From Paractinoplanes lichenicola (GTDB taxonomy: Bacteria > Actinomycetota > Actinomycetes > Mycobacteriales > Micromonosporaceae): 64,000 bases of DNA. The notes under the pieces are model-generated. The model saw nothing but the letters and a program-made list of their open reading frames with translations, was not told the DNA's origin and searched no databases. The position numbers and the translations under genes are program-made. Positions 7,886 through 14,121 of this stretch are shown here, one piece after another; position 1 is the first letter of the stretch; the number at the start of each line of letters is the position of its first letter. The stretch covers positions 186,001 to 250,000 of the forward strand of contig NZ_JAENHO010000010.1 in assembly GCF_016785085.1 (NCBI RefSeq), read 5' to 3'.

Positions 7886-9131
7886 CCGCCGGCACGACCA
7901 GAGCCTCGTTGAGCAGGCGCCGGGCCAGCACCAGCTTGTCGGCGTCGTCGTCGAGAGGCAGATCCCCCACCCGTACGGGGCCGGGGCCGAACGCCGTGCG
8001 CAGGGCGGGCGCGCAGTAGGCCGGGAAGCGCATCGTGCGCCCGGCCAGGCGCAGCACCACGTGCTCGGGCCCGTCGTCGGCGAGCCGCCAGCGCAGCCCC
8101 TCGCGCACCCGGATCTCGTCGTCCGGCCCGAGCCCGGCCACGAAGTCGAGCTGGGCCAGCGGGCTGACCGGCTCCGGGCGGGCGGACGGCCAGTCCCGGC
8201 CCTGCAGCCGCGCGGCCACCTCGGCCGGGTCGACGCTCGTGAGCCAGTCCCTTAGCGCCTCGACGGTCTCGGTCAGCTCGGGCTCGATCGCGTCGGGGTC
8301 GGAGACGTCCACCCCGTACGGGAGGGTGGCCCGCAGCCGCGCGTCCCCGGCCGCCAGGGCCAGCAGCTCCTCGACGACGGCATAGCGGGTGAGGGCCCGT
8401 ACGCCGATGGTCAGGTGCAGCGACCGGTGACCGAGCGCCTCGGCCGAGTGCAGCCAGCCGCGCGGCAGGTAGAGCGCGTCGCCGGGCGACAGCACAATGT
8501 CCATCGCGGGCTCGCCCTGGGCCGTGGCGGCCACCTCGTCGGCGTGCCCGCCCCAGGCCTGCTTCTCCAGCGGGTCGGCCAGCACCGGCTCGTGCAGCCG
8601 CCAGCGCTTCGTGCCGTCGACCTGCAGCACGAACACGTCGTGGGTGTCGTAGTGGGTGCTGAAGCCCTGGCTGCCGGGCGGCGTCAGATACGCGTTGACC
8701 TGCAGCGGGCGGCGCAGCTCGGCGCCCAGCCGGCGGCTGTAGTCGATCAGCGGCGGCCACAGGCGGTGCAGGCCCTGGAGGACAAGGGTGGCGCCCTCCG
8801 CGTAGAGCCGCATCACCTGGTCGTCGACCACCTGGTCGCCGATCTCGGCCCCGGCCCCGCCGCTGCCGGTGAAGCGGGCCGTGGGCAGCACCTTGCCCTG
8901 CTGGGCGACGCGCAGGAAGGGGGTACGCAGGCCGCGCCGGCTGAGCAGCTCGTCGACGGCCTCCGGGGAGAGCAGGTCGGCGAAGCCGTCCGGCCCGGCC
9001 AGCTCGCCGGCCCGGGAGAGCAGCGGGACCCGCCCCCAGTGCGCGGCGGCGAACTTGCCCGGCTCGACGGCCACGGCCCGGGACAGCGCCGGGCGGGACC
9101 CGCCCGGCGCGTCGTCAGTCGTTCCGGACAT
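7878..9131 (-). CDS. JmjC/cupin-type Fe(II)/2-oxoglutarate hydroxylase
   Basis: A 417-residue protein of the ribosomal-oxygenase-like JmjC group (E. coli YcfD and human MINA53/NO66 relatives). The iron-binding HxD is at about H160 and D162 (THYDTHDVFVLQ), followed by the typical KRWRLHEP. The distal histidine is about H228 in YLPRGWLHSAEA, with HLTIG completing the barrel. Known members hydroxylate arginine or histidine side chains of ribosomal proteins. The ATG at 9131 lies 2 bases after the stop of an acidic three-repeat peptide gene, so the two are almost certainly translated together. That peptide, which has one His per repeat, is a natural candidate substrate; this is inference. Confidence 0.88.
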   Translation of the reverse strand: MSGTTDDAPGGSRPALSRAVAVEPGKFAAAHWGRVPLLSRAGELAGPDGFADLLSPEAVDELLSRRGLRTPFLRVAQQGKVLPTARFTGSGGAGAEIGDQVVDDQVMRLYAEGATLVLQGLHRLWPPLIDYSRRLGAELRRPLQVNAYLTPPGSQGFSTHYDTHDVFVLQVDGTKRWRLHEPVLADPLEKQAWGGHADEVAATAQGEPAMDIVLSPGDALYLPRGWLHSAEALGHRSLHLTIGVRALTRYAVVEELLALAAGDARLRATLPYGVDVSDPDAIEPELTETVEALRDWLTSVDPAEVAARLQGRDWPSARPEPVSPLAQLDFVAGLGPDDEIRVREGLRWRLADDGPEHVVLRLAGRTMRFPAYCAPALRTAFGPGPVRVGDLPLDDDADKLVLARRLLNEALVVPAVK

Positions 9132-9133
9132 TG

Positions 9134-9382
9134 TCAGGACGCGGAGCCGTCGGCGCCGCCGTCGTGGCCGTCCGGGTTGGCGCCACCGTCGGCCGGGCCC
9201 TCGCCCGCCGAGCCGTCAGCGCCGCCGTCGTGGCCGCCCGGGTTGGCGCCACCGTCGGCCGGGCCCTCGCCCGCCGAGCCGTCAGCGCCGCCGTCGTGGC
9301 CGCCCGGGTTCGCGCCACCGTCGGCCGGGCCCTCGCCCGTGCTGCTCGAACCCGAGGTGATGTCGTCGTCGTTCAGTGCCAT
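9134..9382 (-). CDS. Acidic three-repeat peptide, candidate substrate of the adjacent JmjC enzyme
   Basis: An 82-residue protein with a good ribosome site (GGAG) before the ATG at 9382. After a 15-residue leader beginning MALNDDDITSG come three near-identical 22-residue repeats, each opening GEGPADGG and closing GGADGSA, with a single His in GGHDGG; the third copy has one Gly-to-Asp change (NPDGHDGG). There are no Cys, Lys or Arg residues and no signal peptide. It is the first gene of a two-gene unit with the JmjC hydroxylase, 2 bases apart. A short leader followed by identical cores beside a modifying enzyme is the layout of a RiPP precursor. I know of no characterised homologue. Confidence 0.8.
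   Translation of the reverse strand: MALNDDDITSGSSSTGEGPADGGANPGGHDGGADGSAGEGPADGGANPGGHDGGADGSAGEGPADGGANPDGHDGGADGSAS
9140..9337 (-). repeat. Three tandem 66-bp repeats within the acidic peptide gene
   Basis: Three in-frame 66-base units, nearly identical at DNA level, encode the 22-residue repeats. The DNA identity, including silent positions, points to recent duplication and so to likely copy-number variation between strains. Confidence 0.9.
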
Positions 9383-9475
9383 GGGAAGCTCCTTCTTCGG
9401 TGGACGTGACAGCACCGGCGAGTTACCCCGTGATCATGGGGTCTAACCTGCCTGTGAGCGGGGTATCCGGCCCCG

Positions 9476-10222
9476 GTGCTGAACATCGGGACGTCGGGCT
9501 GGCAGTACCGGGACTGGAAGGGCCGCTTCTATCCTCAGAAGCTGCCCCAGCGGCTCTGGCTGGAGCACTACGCCGCCCACTTCCCCACCGTCGAGGTCAA
9601 CAACGCGTTCTACCGGCTGCCCGAGCGGTCGACGTTCGAGCAGTGGCGCGAGCGCACCCCGGACGGGTTTTGCGTGGCGGTGAAGATGAGCCGCTACCTG
9701 ACGCACATCAAGCGGCTGCGGGACCCGGCCGAGCCCGTGGCCCGGTTCTTCGAGCGGGCGAGCGCGCTGGGCGGCAAGCTCGGCCCGGTGCTGCTGCAGT
9801 TGCCGCCGACCCTGAAGGCCGACCTGGACGCGCTGGACGAGACCCTGACGCTGGTGCCGGAGGGGACGAGGGTGGCAGTGGAGCCGCGGCACGACACGTG
9901 GTGGACCGACGATTGCCGCAAACTGCTCGAACGGCACAACGCCGCGCTGTGCTGGGCCGATCGTAAGGGACGCCCGATCACTCCGCTGTGGACGACTGCC
10001 GACTTCGGCTATCTGCGCCTGCACGAGGGCCGGGCGAAACCGTGGCCGAGCTACGGACGGACGGCGCTGGGGTCGTGGCTCGAGCGGCTGACCGGCGTAC
10101 GGGAAAGCTTTGTATATTTCAACAACGACCAGGGTGGCGCGGCGGTGACCGATGCCGACCGGATGTGCGCTCTGGCCCGCAAGCGGGGCCTTAAGGTGAG
10201 GACGTGCGCTTCCTCGAACTGA
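9476..10222 (+). CDS. DUF72 family protein
   Basis: A 248-residue TIM-barrel-like protein of the DUF72 (YecE) family, whose biochemical role is not settled. It opens LNIGTSGWQYRDWKGRFYP, the family signature IGTSGW followed by YxxW, and later has FYRLP, the VKMSRYLTHIKRL strand and FVYFNNDQGG near the end. The GTG at 9476 is the only start that keeps this N-terminus; a TAACCT hexamer at about 9443 could be the promoter -10. It overlaps the next gene by 19 bases. A second, clearly different DUF72 gene lies at 10972-11853 on the other strand. Confidence 0.85.
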   Translation: MLNIGTSGWQYRDWKGRFYPQKLPQRLWLEHYAAHFPTVEVNNAFYRLPERSTFEQWRERTPDGFCVAVKMSRYLTHIKRLRDPAEPVARFFERASALGGKLGPVLLQLPPTLKADLDALDETLTLVPEGTRVAVEPRHDTWWTDDCRKLLERHNAALCWADRKGRPITPLWTTADFGYLRLHEGRAKPWPSYGRTALGSWLERLTGVRESFVYFNNDQGGAAVTDADRMCALARKRGLKVRTCASSN

Positions 10223-10995
10223 ACGGCCGGGCCCCCGACGCCGCCGAGATCCAGCGGCTGGCCTCGATCAACTACGGGCACTTCACGTCGATGCAGGTGC
10301 GGGATCGGGGCGTACGGGGTCTGGCTCTGCATTTCGCCCGGCTGGCCGACGGCAACGAGGAGTTCTTCGGCTGGCGGCCCGGCCTCGACGACGAGCACCG
10401 GCTGCGTCAGCTCATCCTGCACGCGCTGGGCGACCGGGCGGACGCCTCAGTGCGGGTCTCCTATGTGTTCGGCGCCGACCTCGACGGGCCGCCCGACGTG
10501 GTGGTGGCGGTGGCCGACCCGGCGAGCGATGAGCCGGCTGCGCCGCAACGGGTGCGCATCGACCCGAAGTTCCGGCGGGAGTGGCCCGAGCACAAGCACG
10601 CGGCGACGATGGGCCTGTGGCGGGCGCAGCGGCTCGCGGCGGCGGCCGGCTTCGACGACGCGCTGTCGGTGGGGCCGGACGGGCTGGTGCGCGAGGGCAC
10701 GACGTGGAACGTGGCGTTCCTCAAGGGTGACGAGGTGGTCTGGCCGCAGGCGCCGATGCTCAAGGGCGTCACGATGGTGCTGCTGCAGATCGCGATGACG
10801 ATGCAGGGCGTGCCGTGGACGATCCGGCCGGTGCCGGCGTCGGAGCTGCCCGACTTCACCGGGGCGGTCGCGGTCAATTCCCGTACGGTCCGGCAGGAGC
10901 TCGCCTCGATCGACGACCTGAAGTATCCGGCCGGCGACAAGCTGGCCGCGATCATGGCCGAGACCTGGGCCTCAGTCCCCTTCGACGCTCTCTAG
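10204..10995 (+). CDS. Class IV aminotransferase (BCAT/ADC-lyase fold)
   Basis: A 263-residue PLP enzyme of fold type IV, the group of branched-chain aminotransferases, D-amino acid transaminases and aminodeoxychorismate lyases. N-terminal INYGHFTSMQVRDRGVRGL matches the start of the small domain. The likely PLP lysine is in EHKHAATMGLWRAQR, and GLVREGTTWNVAFLKGDEV and LKGVTMVLL match the family's cofactor-phosphate region (usually E-x-T-x-x-N). The substrate cannot be chosen from sequence. The GTG at 10204 overlaps the DUF72 gene by 19 bases; its 3' end overlaps the convergent second DUF72 gene. Confidence 0.85.
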   Translation: MRFLELNGRAPDAAEIQRLASINYGHFTSMQVRDRGVRGLALHFARLADGNEEFFGWRPGLDDEHRLRQLILHALGDRADASVRVSYVFGADLDGPPDVVVAVADPASDEPAAPQRVRIDPKFRREWPEHKHAATMGLWRAQRLAAAAGFDDALSVGPDGLVREGTTWNVAFLKGDEVVWPQAPMLKGVTMVLLQIAMTMQGVPWTIRPVPASELPDFTGAVAVNSRTVRQELASIDDLKYPAGDKLAAIMAETWASVPFDAL

Positions 10996-11853
10996 CAGCT
11001 CGATCAGCTCGGTGGCGTTGCGCTGGGCGTAGTCCGAGTAGCAGTTGTTCATGAACACCTGGGTCGTGTCGGCCTCGGCGGCCAGCGACTTCAGGCGCGG
11101 CGCCCAGTCCGCGAGCTCCTTGCGCGAATACTCGTAGCCGAACTTCTCGTGGATGTCCTTGCTGGTCCACTTGTCGCTGTGGCCGTGGAAGCGCACCACG
11201 GCCAGGTCGGCCGTGGCGGCCAGCACCGGCGGCACCGACGACTTGTGCCCCTGGGGCATGTCGACGCCGACGAAGGCCAGCTTGTGAGCGCGCAGGAAGT
11301 CGAGCGTCTCGTTCTGGTTGGCGCCGGAGAACCAGCTCGCGTTGCGGAACTCGAACACCGGCCGGATCGGCCGGCAACGGGCGGCGATCTCGAGGATGTA
11401 TTCCTTGTTGGACTTGCGGATGCCGAACCACGGCGGGAACTGGAAGAGCACCGCGCCGAGCTTGCCCGCCTCGGCCAGCGGGTCCAGGGCCGACAAAAAC
11501 CGGGTCCAGACCTCCTCGTACGCCCGGGAAGGCAGGTCGCCGGGGTAGATGTTCTTCTTGTCCGTCTCGGGCCGCAGGTCCTTGTAGATCGCCGACACCT
11601 TGGTCGGGTGACCCGTCAGCAGGCTGAACGCCTTGATGTTGAAGGTGAACCCGGCCGGCGTGCGCTGGGCCCAGAGCCGGCTGGTCTGCTCGGCCGGCGG
11701 CCCGTAATACGTCGAGTCGACCTCGACCACCGGAAACTTCCCGGCGTAGTGGGCCAGCCGCTTCTCGGGGGTGTCGGCGCTCGCCGGATACCACCCCGAG
11801 GCCAGCAGCGTCCGGTCGGTCCACGACGCGGTGCCGATCTGGATCGTGCCCAT
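10972..11853 (-). CDS. DUF72 family protein (second, longer copy)
   Basis: A 293-residue DUF72/YecE family protein, start ATG 11853 (MGTIQIGTASWTDRTLLASG). It shares the IGT(A/S)xW opening, EVDSTYYGPP, the FNIKAFSLLTGH strand and the terminal VFMNNCYSDYAQRNA with the family. It is only distantly similar to the copy at 9476, so this is not a recent duplication. The gene is convergent with the class IV aminotransferase, overlapping it by 24 bases. Function unknown. Confidence 0.85.
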   Translation of the reverse strand: MGTIQIGTASWTDRTLLASGWYPASADTPEKRLAHYAGKFPVVEVDSTYYGPPAEQTSRLWAQRTPAGFTFNIKAFSLLTGHPTKVSAIYKDLRPETDKKNIYPGDLPSRAYEEVWTRFLSALDPLAEAGKLGAVLFQFPPWFGIRKSNKEYILEIAARCRPIRPVFEFRNASWFSGANQNETLDFLRAHKLAFVGVDMPQGHKSSVPPVLAATADLAVVRFHGHSDKWTSKDIHEKFGYEYSRKELADWAPRLKSLAAEADTTQVFMNNCYSDYAQRNATELIELLESVEGD

Positions 11854-11879
11854 GCGCTCAAGTTAACCCCGGATACAGC

Positions 11880-11906
11880 GGGTCCGCCGCACGGAGCGGC
11901 GGACCC
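11880..11906 (-). terminator. Hairpin after the DksA-type gene
   Basis: A perfect 11-base stem GGGTCCGCCGC / GCGGCGGACCC with a 5-base loop, 20 bases after the stop of the DksA-type gene. There is no clear U-run, as is common in high-GC genomes. Confidence 0.65.
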
Positions 11907-11925
11907 GGACGCATCGTCCCGCGGG

Positions 11926-12342
11926 CTAGCCGGCCCGGCGCTCGCGGTTCTGCTTGCAGTGCACGCACGTGGTGGCCGAAGGGAAGATCTCGAGCCGCTC
12001 CCAGGGGATCGGGTTCGAGCAGCCCTCGCAGTTGCCGTAGGTGCCCTCCTCGAGCCGCTGCATCGCGTGCTCGGCCTGCGTGCGCCGGTCGCTCAAGGTG
12101 CGCAGCAGCGACGACGCGGCGTCGCGCTCGGCGGTCTTGGAGCCGCTGTCGGCCTGGTCGTCCCCGGCGGAGTCGCCCATCTCGGCCAGCCGGAGCTTCT
12201 GGTTCTCGGCGAGCGCCTCCTCGTACTCGGCGCTCAGGTCGTCGAACCGGCCCCGCAGGACCGTGCGGATCTGGTCGATCTCCTCCGCCGTACGGCCCTT
12301 GGCGGCGCCCTTGCCCGTGATTACCGCTCCATTGACGAGCAT
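11926..12342 (-). CDS. DksA/TraR-type zinc-finger protein
   Basis: A 138-residue protein with the DksA layout: a long coiled coil (about residues 20-95) and a C-terminal four-cysteine zinc finger, CEGC followed 17 residues later by CVHC. In E. coli DksA the coiled-coil tip enters the RNA polymerase secondary channel and alters rRNA and stress promoters. Actinobacterial members often lack the acidic tip residues, so the exact effect is uncertain. The ATG at 12342 follows GGGGGAG at good spacing; longer in-frame extensions lack such a site. A hairpin terminator follows the gene. Confidence 0.87.
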   Translation of the reverse strand: MLVNGAVITGKGAAKGRTAEEIDQIRTVLRGRFDDLSAEYEEALAENQKLRLAEMGDSAGDDQADSGSKTAERDAASSLLRTLSDRRTQAEHAMQRLEEGTYGNCEGCSNPIPWERLEIFPSATTCVHCKQNRERRAG

Positions 12343-12508
12343 GTGCTCCCCCTGCCTTCCTCTGCCCCTGCCGGCGGTCCCCCGAGGCTCGGCCCCATCA
12401 CACCGTGGAGCCGGGCTGATACCCGCCGCCGAAGATCTCAAACGAGGCCTCCGCTGAAAAAGTAACCGGAGCATAACTGTCGGTGTTCGGATCCGCCACA
12501 GACTCGCT

Positions 12509-13141
12509 TCATGAACGTTCGAGGACCATTGCGGGATGCCGTGGATCATCGACGCGGACGACCACGTCGGCGAAGGAGGCGGGGGCCACCTCGTCCGCGT
12601 ACCGCTCGTAGGCGGGCAGGGTCCAGGCGGTCTCGGCGGGGGTGCGCCGGGCCAGTGCCGCGGCCGACATCTCGAGGTGCACGGTGACGTCGAAGGCGAG
12701 CCCGCCGCCGAGCAGCAGGGGGCCACTGACCAGCAGAATCGCGCGGGGCGGGAGGTCCTGATAGGGCGCGCGGACGGCCCGGTCGGCGGTCGCGTCCCAG
12801 AGCCGGGTGAGCACTCGCCCGGAGCCCCCGGGGCCGGCCGGATCGAGCACCTCGCGGGCCAGCCCGGCCTCGTCGAACCAGCCCAGATAGAACGAGTCGG
12901 GGTTGTCCCGGCCGAACTCCAGGCGCAGTGACGCGGGTCGCAGGAAGTCGGCGGTGTCGATCCGTACTGTGGGACGGCCGCGGGCCCGCAACGGGCCGAC
13001 CAGGGCGTCGGCCAGCGCCTCGGGACGGGCCGCCGGGGCGCCGTCGAGGGCGACCCGGAGGTAACTGTCGGGTTCCCGACATATCAGCTGATCGGCAAGT
13101 TCTTCGACCAGAACCTCGGCCGAGATGGGACGGACGCGCAC
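12509..13141 (-). CDS. Uridine-kinase-like protein lacking the P-loop
   Basis: A 210-residue protein with the overall plan of bacterial uridine/nucleoside kinases: a first strand and loop (LRVALDGAP), IDTADFLRPASLRLEFGRDN resembling the uridine-binding segment, then ILLVSGPLLLGGGLAFDVTVHLEMS and ARRTPAETAW near the lid. Where an active kinase has GxxGxGKT it reads DGAPAARPEAL, with no Gly-Lys-Thr/Ser. It is therefore probably not an ordinary ATP-dependent kinase. The start is GTG 13141. It sits 11 bases after the winged-helix gene on the same strand and may share its transcript. Confidence 0.65.
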   Translation of the reverse strand: MRVRPISAEVLVEELADQLICREPDSYLRVALDGAPAARPEALADALVGPLRARGRPTVRIDTADFLRPASLRLEFGRDNPDSFYLGWFDEAGLAREVLDPAGPGGSGRVLTRLWDATADRAVRAPYQDLPPRAILLVSGPLLLGGGLAFDVTVHLEMSAAALARRTPAETAWTLPAYERYADEVAPASFADVVVRVDDPRHPAMVLERS

Positions 13142-13152
13142 GCGGCGAAAGG

Positions 13153-13713
13153 CTACTCGTTCGGCTTGATCAGCACGTGGGCGTCGTCGCTGAGCCGGTA
13201 GCCCACCCCGTAGACCGTGGTGATCAGCGGGACGGCCCCGCCGAGCTTGAGCCGCAGCCGGCGCACGTGCACGTCGACCGTGCGCTCGCCGGTGTGGTCG
13301 TAACCCCAGACGCCGGTCAGCAGCTGGGCCCGGGTGAAGACCCGGCGCGGCCGCTCGGCCAGGAACAGCAGCAGGTCGAACTCGAGGCGGGTCAGCGGCA
13401 GCGGCTCGCCGTCGACGATGACCTGCCGGGTGCCGGTGAGCAGGCGCACCTCGGGGCCTGCGGCGACGTCGGGCTCGGGCTCCGCGACGGGCGCCACGGC
13501 CGGCTCGAGCTGCACGGTGCCCTGGCTGACCTCGACGAGCTCGCGGACGGCCTCGATGAGCTTGTGGGCCTGCGGGGAGATGCTGTCACCGGTCAGCGGG
13601 ATGGCGACCGTGACGGTCAGGGCGGGTTCCGACGGGCGGCGGACGGCGGTGGAACCGCGGCCCGGTCCGGTGGCATGTCGGGCAAGCCGTGGTGAAAGCG
13701 CACTGGCCGGCAT
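13153..13713 (-). CDS. Winged-helix DNA-binding regulator without receiver domain
   Basis: A 186-residue protein with an OmpR/PhoB-type winged helix at its C-terminus (about 88-178): LTRLEFDLLLFLAERPRRVF, LLTGVWGY, then the recognition-helix region ERTVDVHVRRLRLKLG and VYGVGYRL. The N-terminal half is not a phosphoacceptor receiver: it lacks the acidic pocket and the conserved Lys, and reads as a short alpha/beta segment followed by a Pro/Glu-rich linker. It is an orphan, with no histidine kinase nearby. It lies downstream of secA2 on the same strand, but a 408-base gap and a hairpin separate the two. Confidence 0.85.
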   Translation of the reverse strand: MPASALSPRLARHATGPGRGSTAVRRPSEPALTVTVAIPLTGDSISPQAHKLIEAVRELVEVSQGTVQLEPAVAPVAEPEPDVAAGPEVRLLTGTRQVIVDGEPLPLTRLEFDLLLFLAERPRRVFTRAQLLTGVWGYDHTGERTVDVHVRRLRLKLGGAVPLITTVYGVGYRLSDDAHVLIKPNE

Positions 13714-14121
13714 TTAGTTGATCCCCCTGAAATACGTCTTGGCAACCGAATACGACCGATCACCCTCCGTAAAGCCGCGGACGATATTTCCGCCAGCGTC
13801 GTTGTCGGGTCAACCCGCCAACCACACTGTGGGAAAATCGTTCCACGTCCGCCTTGACTGCGGAAAATGCATTTCCCAACGGATTCTGTCAGACTGATTA
13901 AGCATTGCCGAACGCGCATCTGGCTGCAGTTACTTGCCGCACTCCCCCCACCGCAAGCGTTTGCGCTGGCCAAAGCATGCGCGTAGGGCCACCCCGGGCG
14001 GCCCGTTCGGGCACATTTCTGAGACGGAAGACACACCACGCACGATGCATTCTTCGTGGCGAGTGCAATAAGAAACCCGGGCCTCCCACGATGGGGAACG
14101 CCCGGGTTCTTCTTCTCGTAA
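13714..14121 (-). promoter_or_regulatory. 408-base gap before the winged-helix gene
   Basis: This gap between secA2 and the winged-helix gene is poorer in GC than its neighbours and has no convincing gene. It contains the secA2 hairpin at 14074-14108 and presumably the winged-helix promoter near 13720-13850. I can assign no -10 or -35 with confidence. Confidence 0.4.
14074..14108. terminator. Hairpin terminator after secA2
   Basis: The stem AACCCGGGC / GCCCGGGTT is 9 bases and perfect with a 17-base loop, starting 14 bases after the secA2 stop. It is followed by short T-containing runs on both strands, so it may work in both directions. Confidence 0.7.

Noticed and set aside
6439..8019. 526-codon frame crossing the end of the FtsK-like gene and the membrane-protein gene
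   Set aside because: It runs out of frame through two well-supported genes and continues antisense into the JmjC gene.
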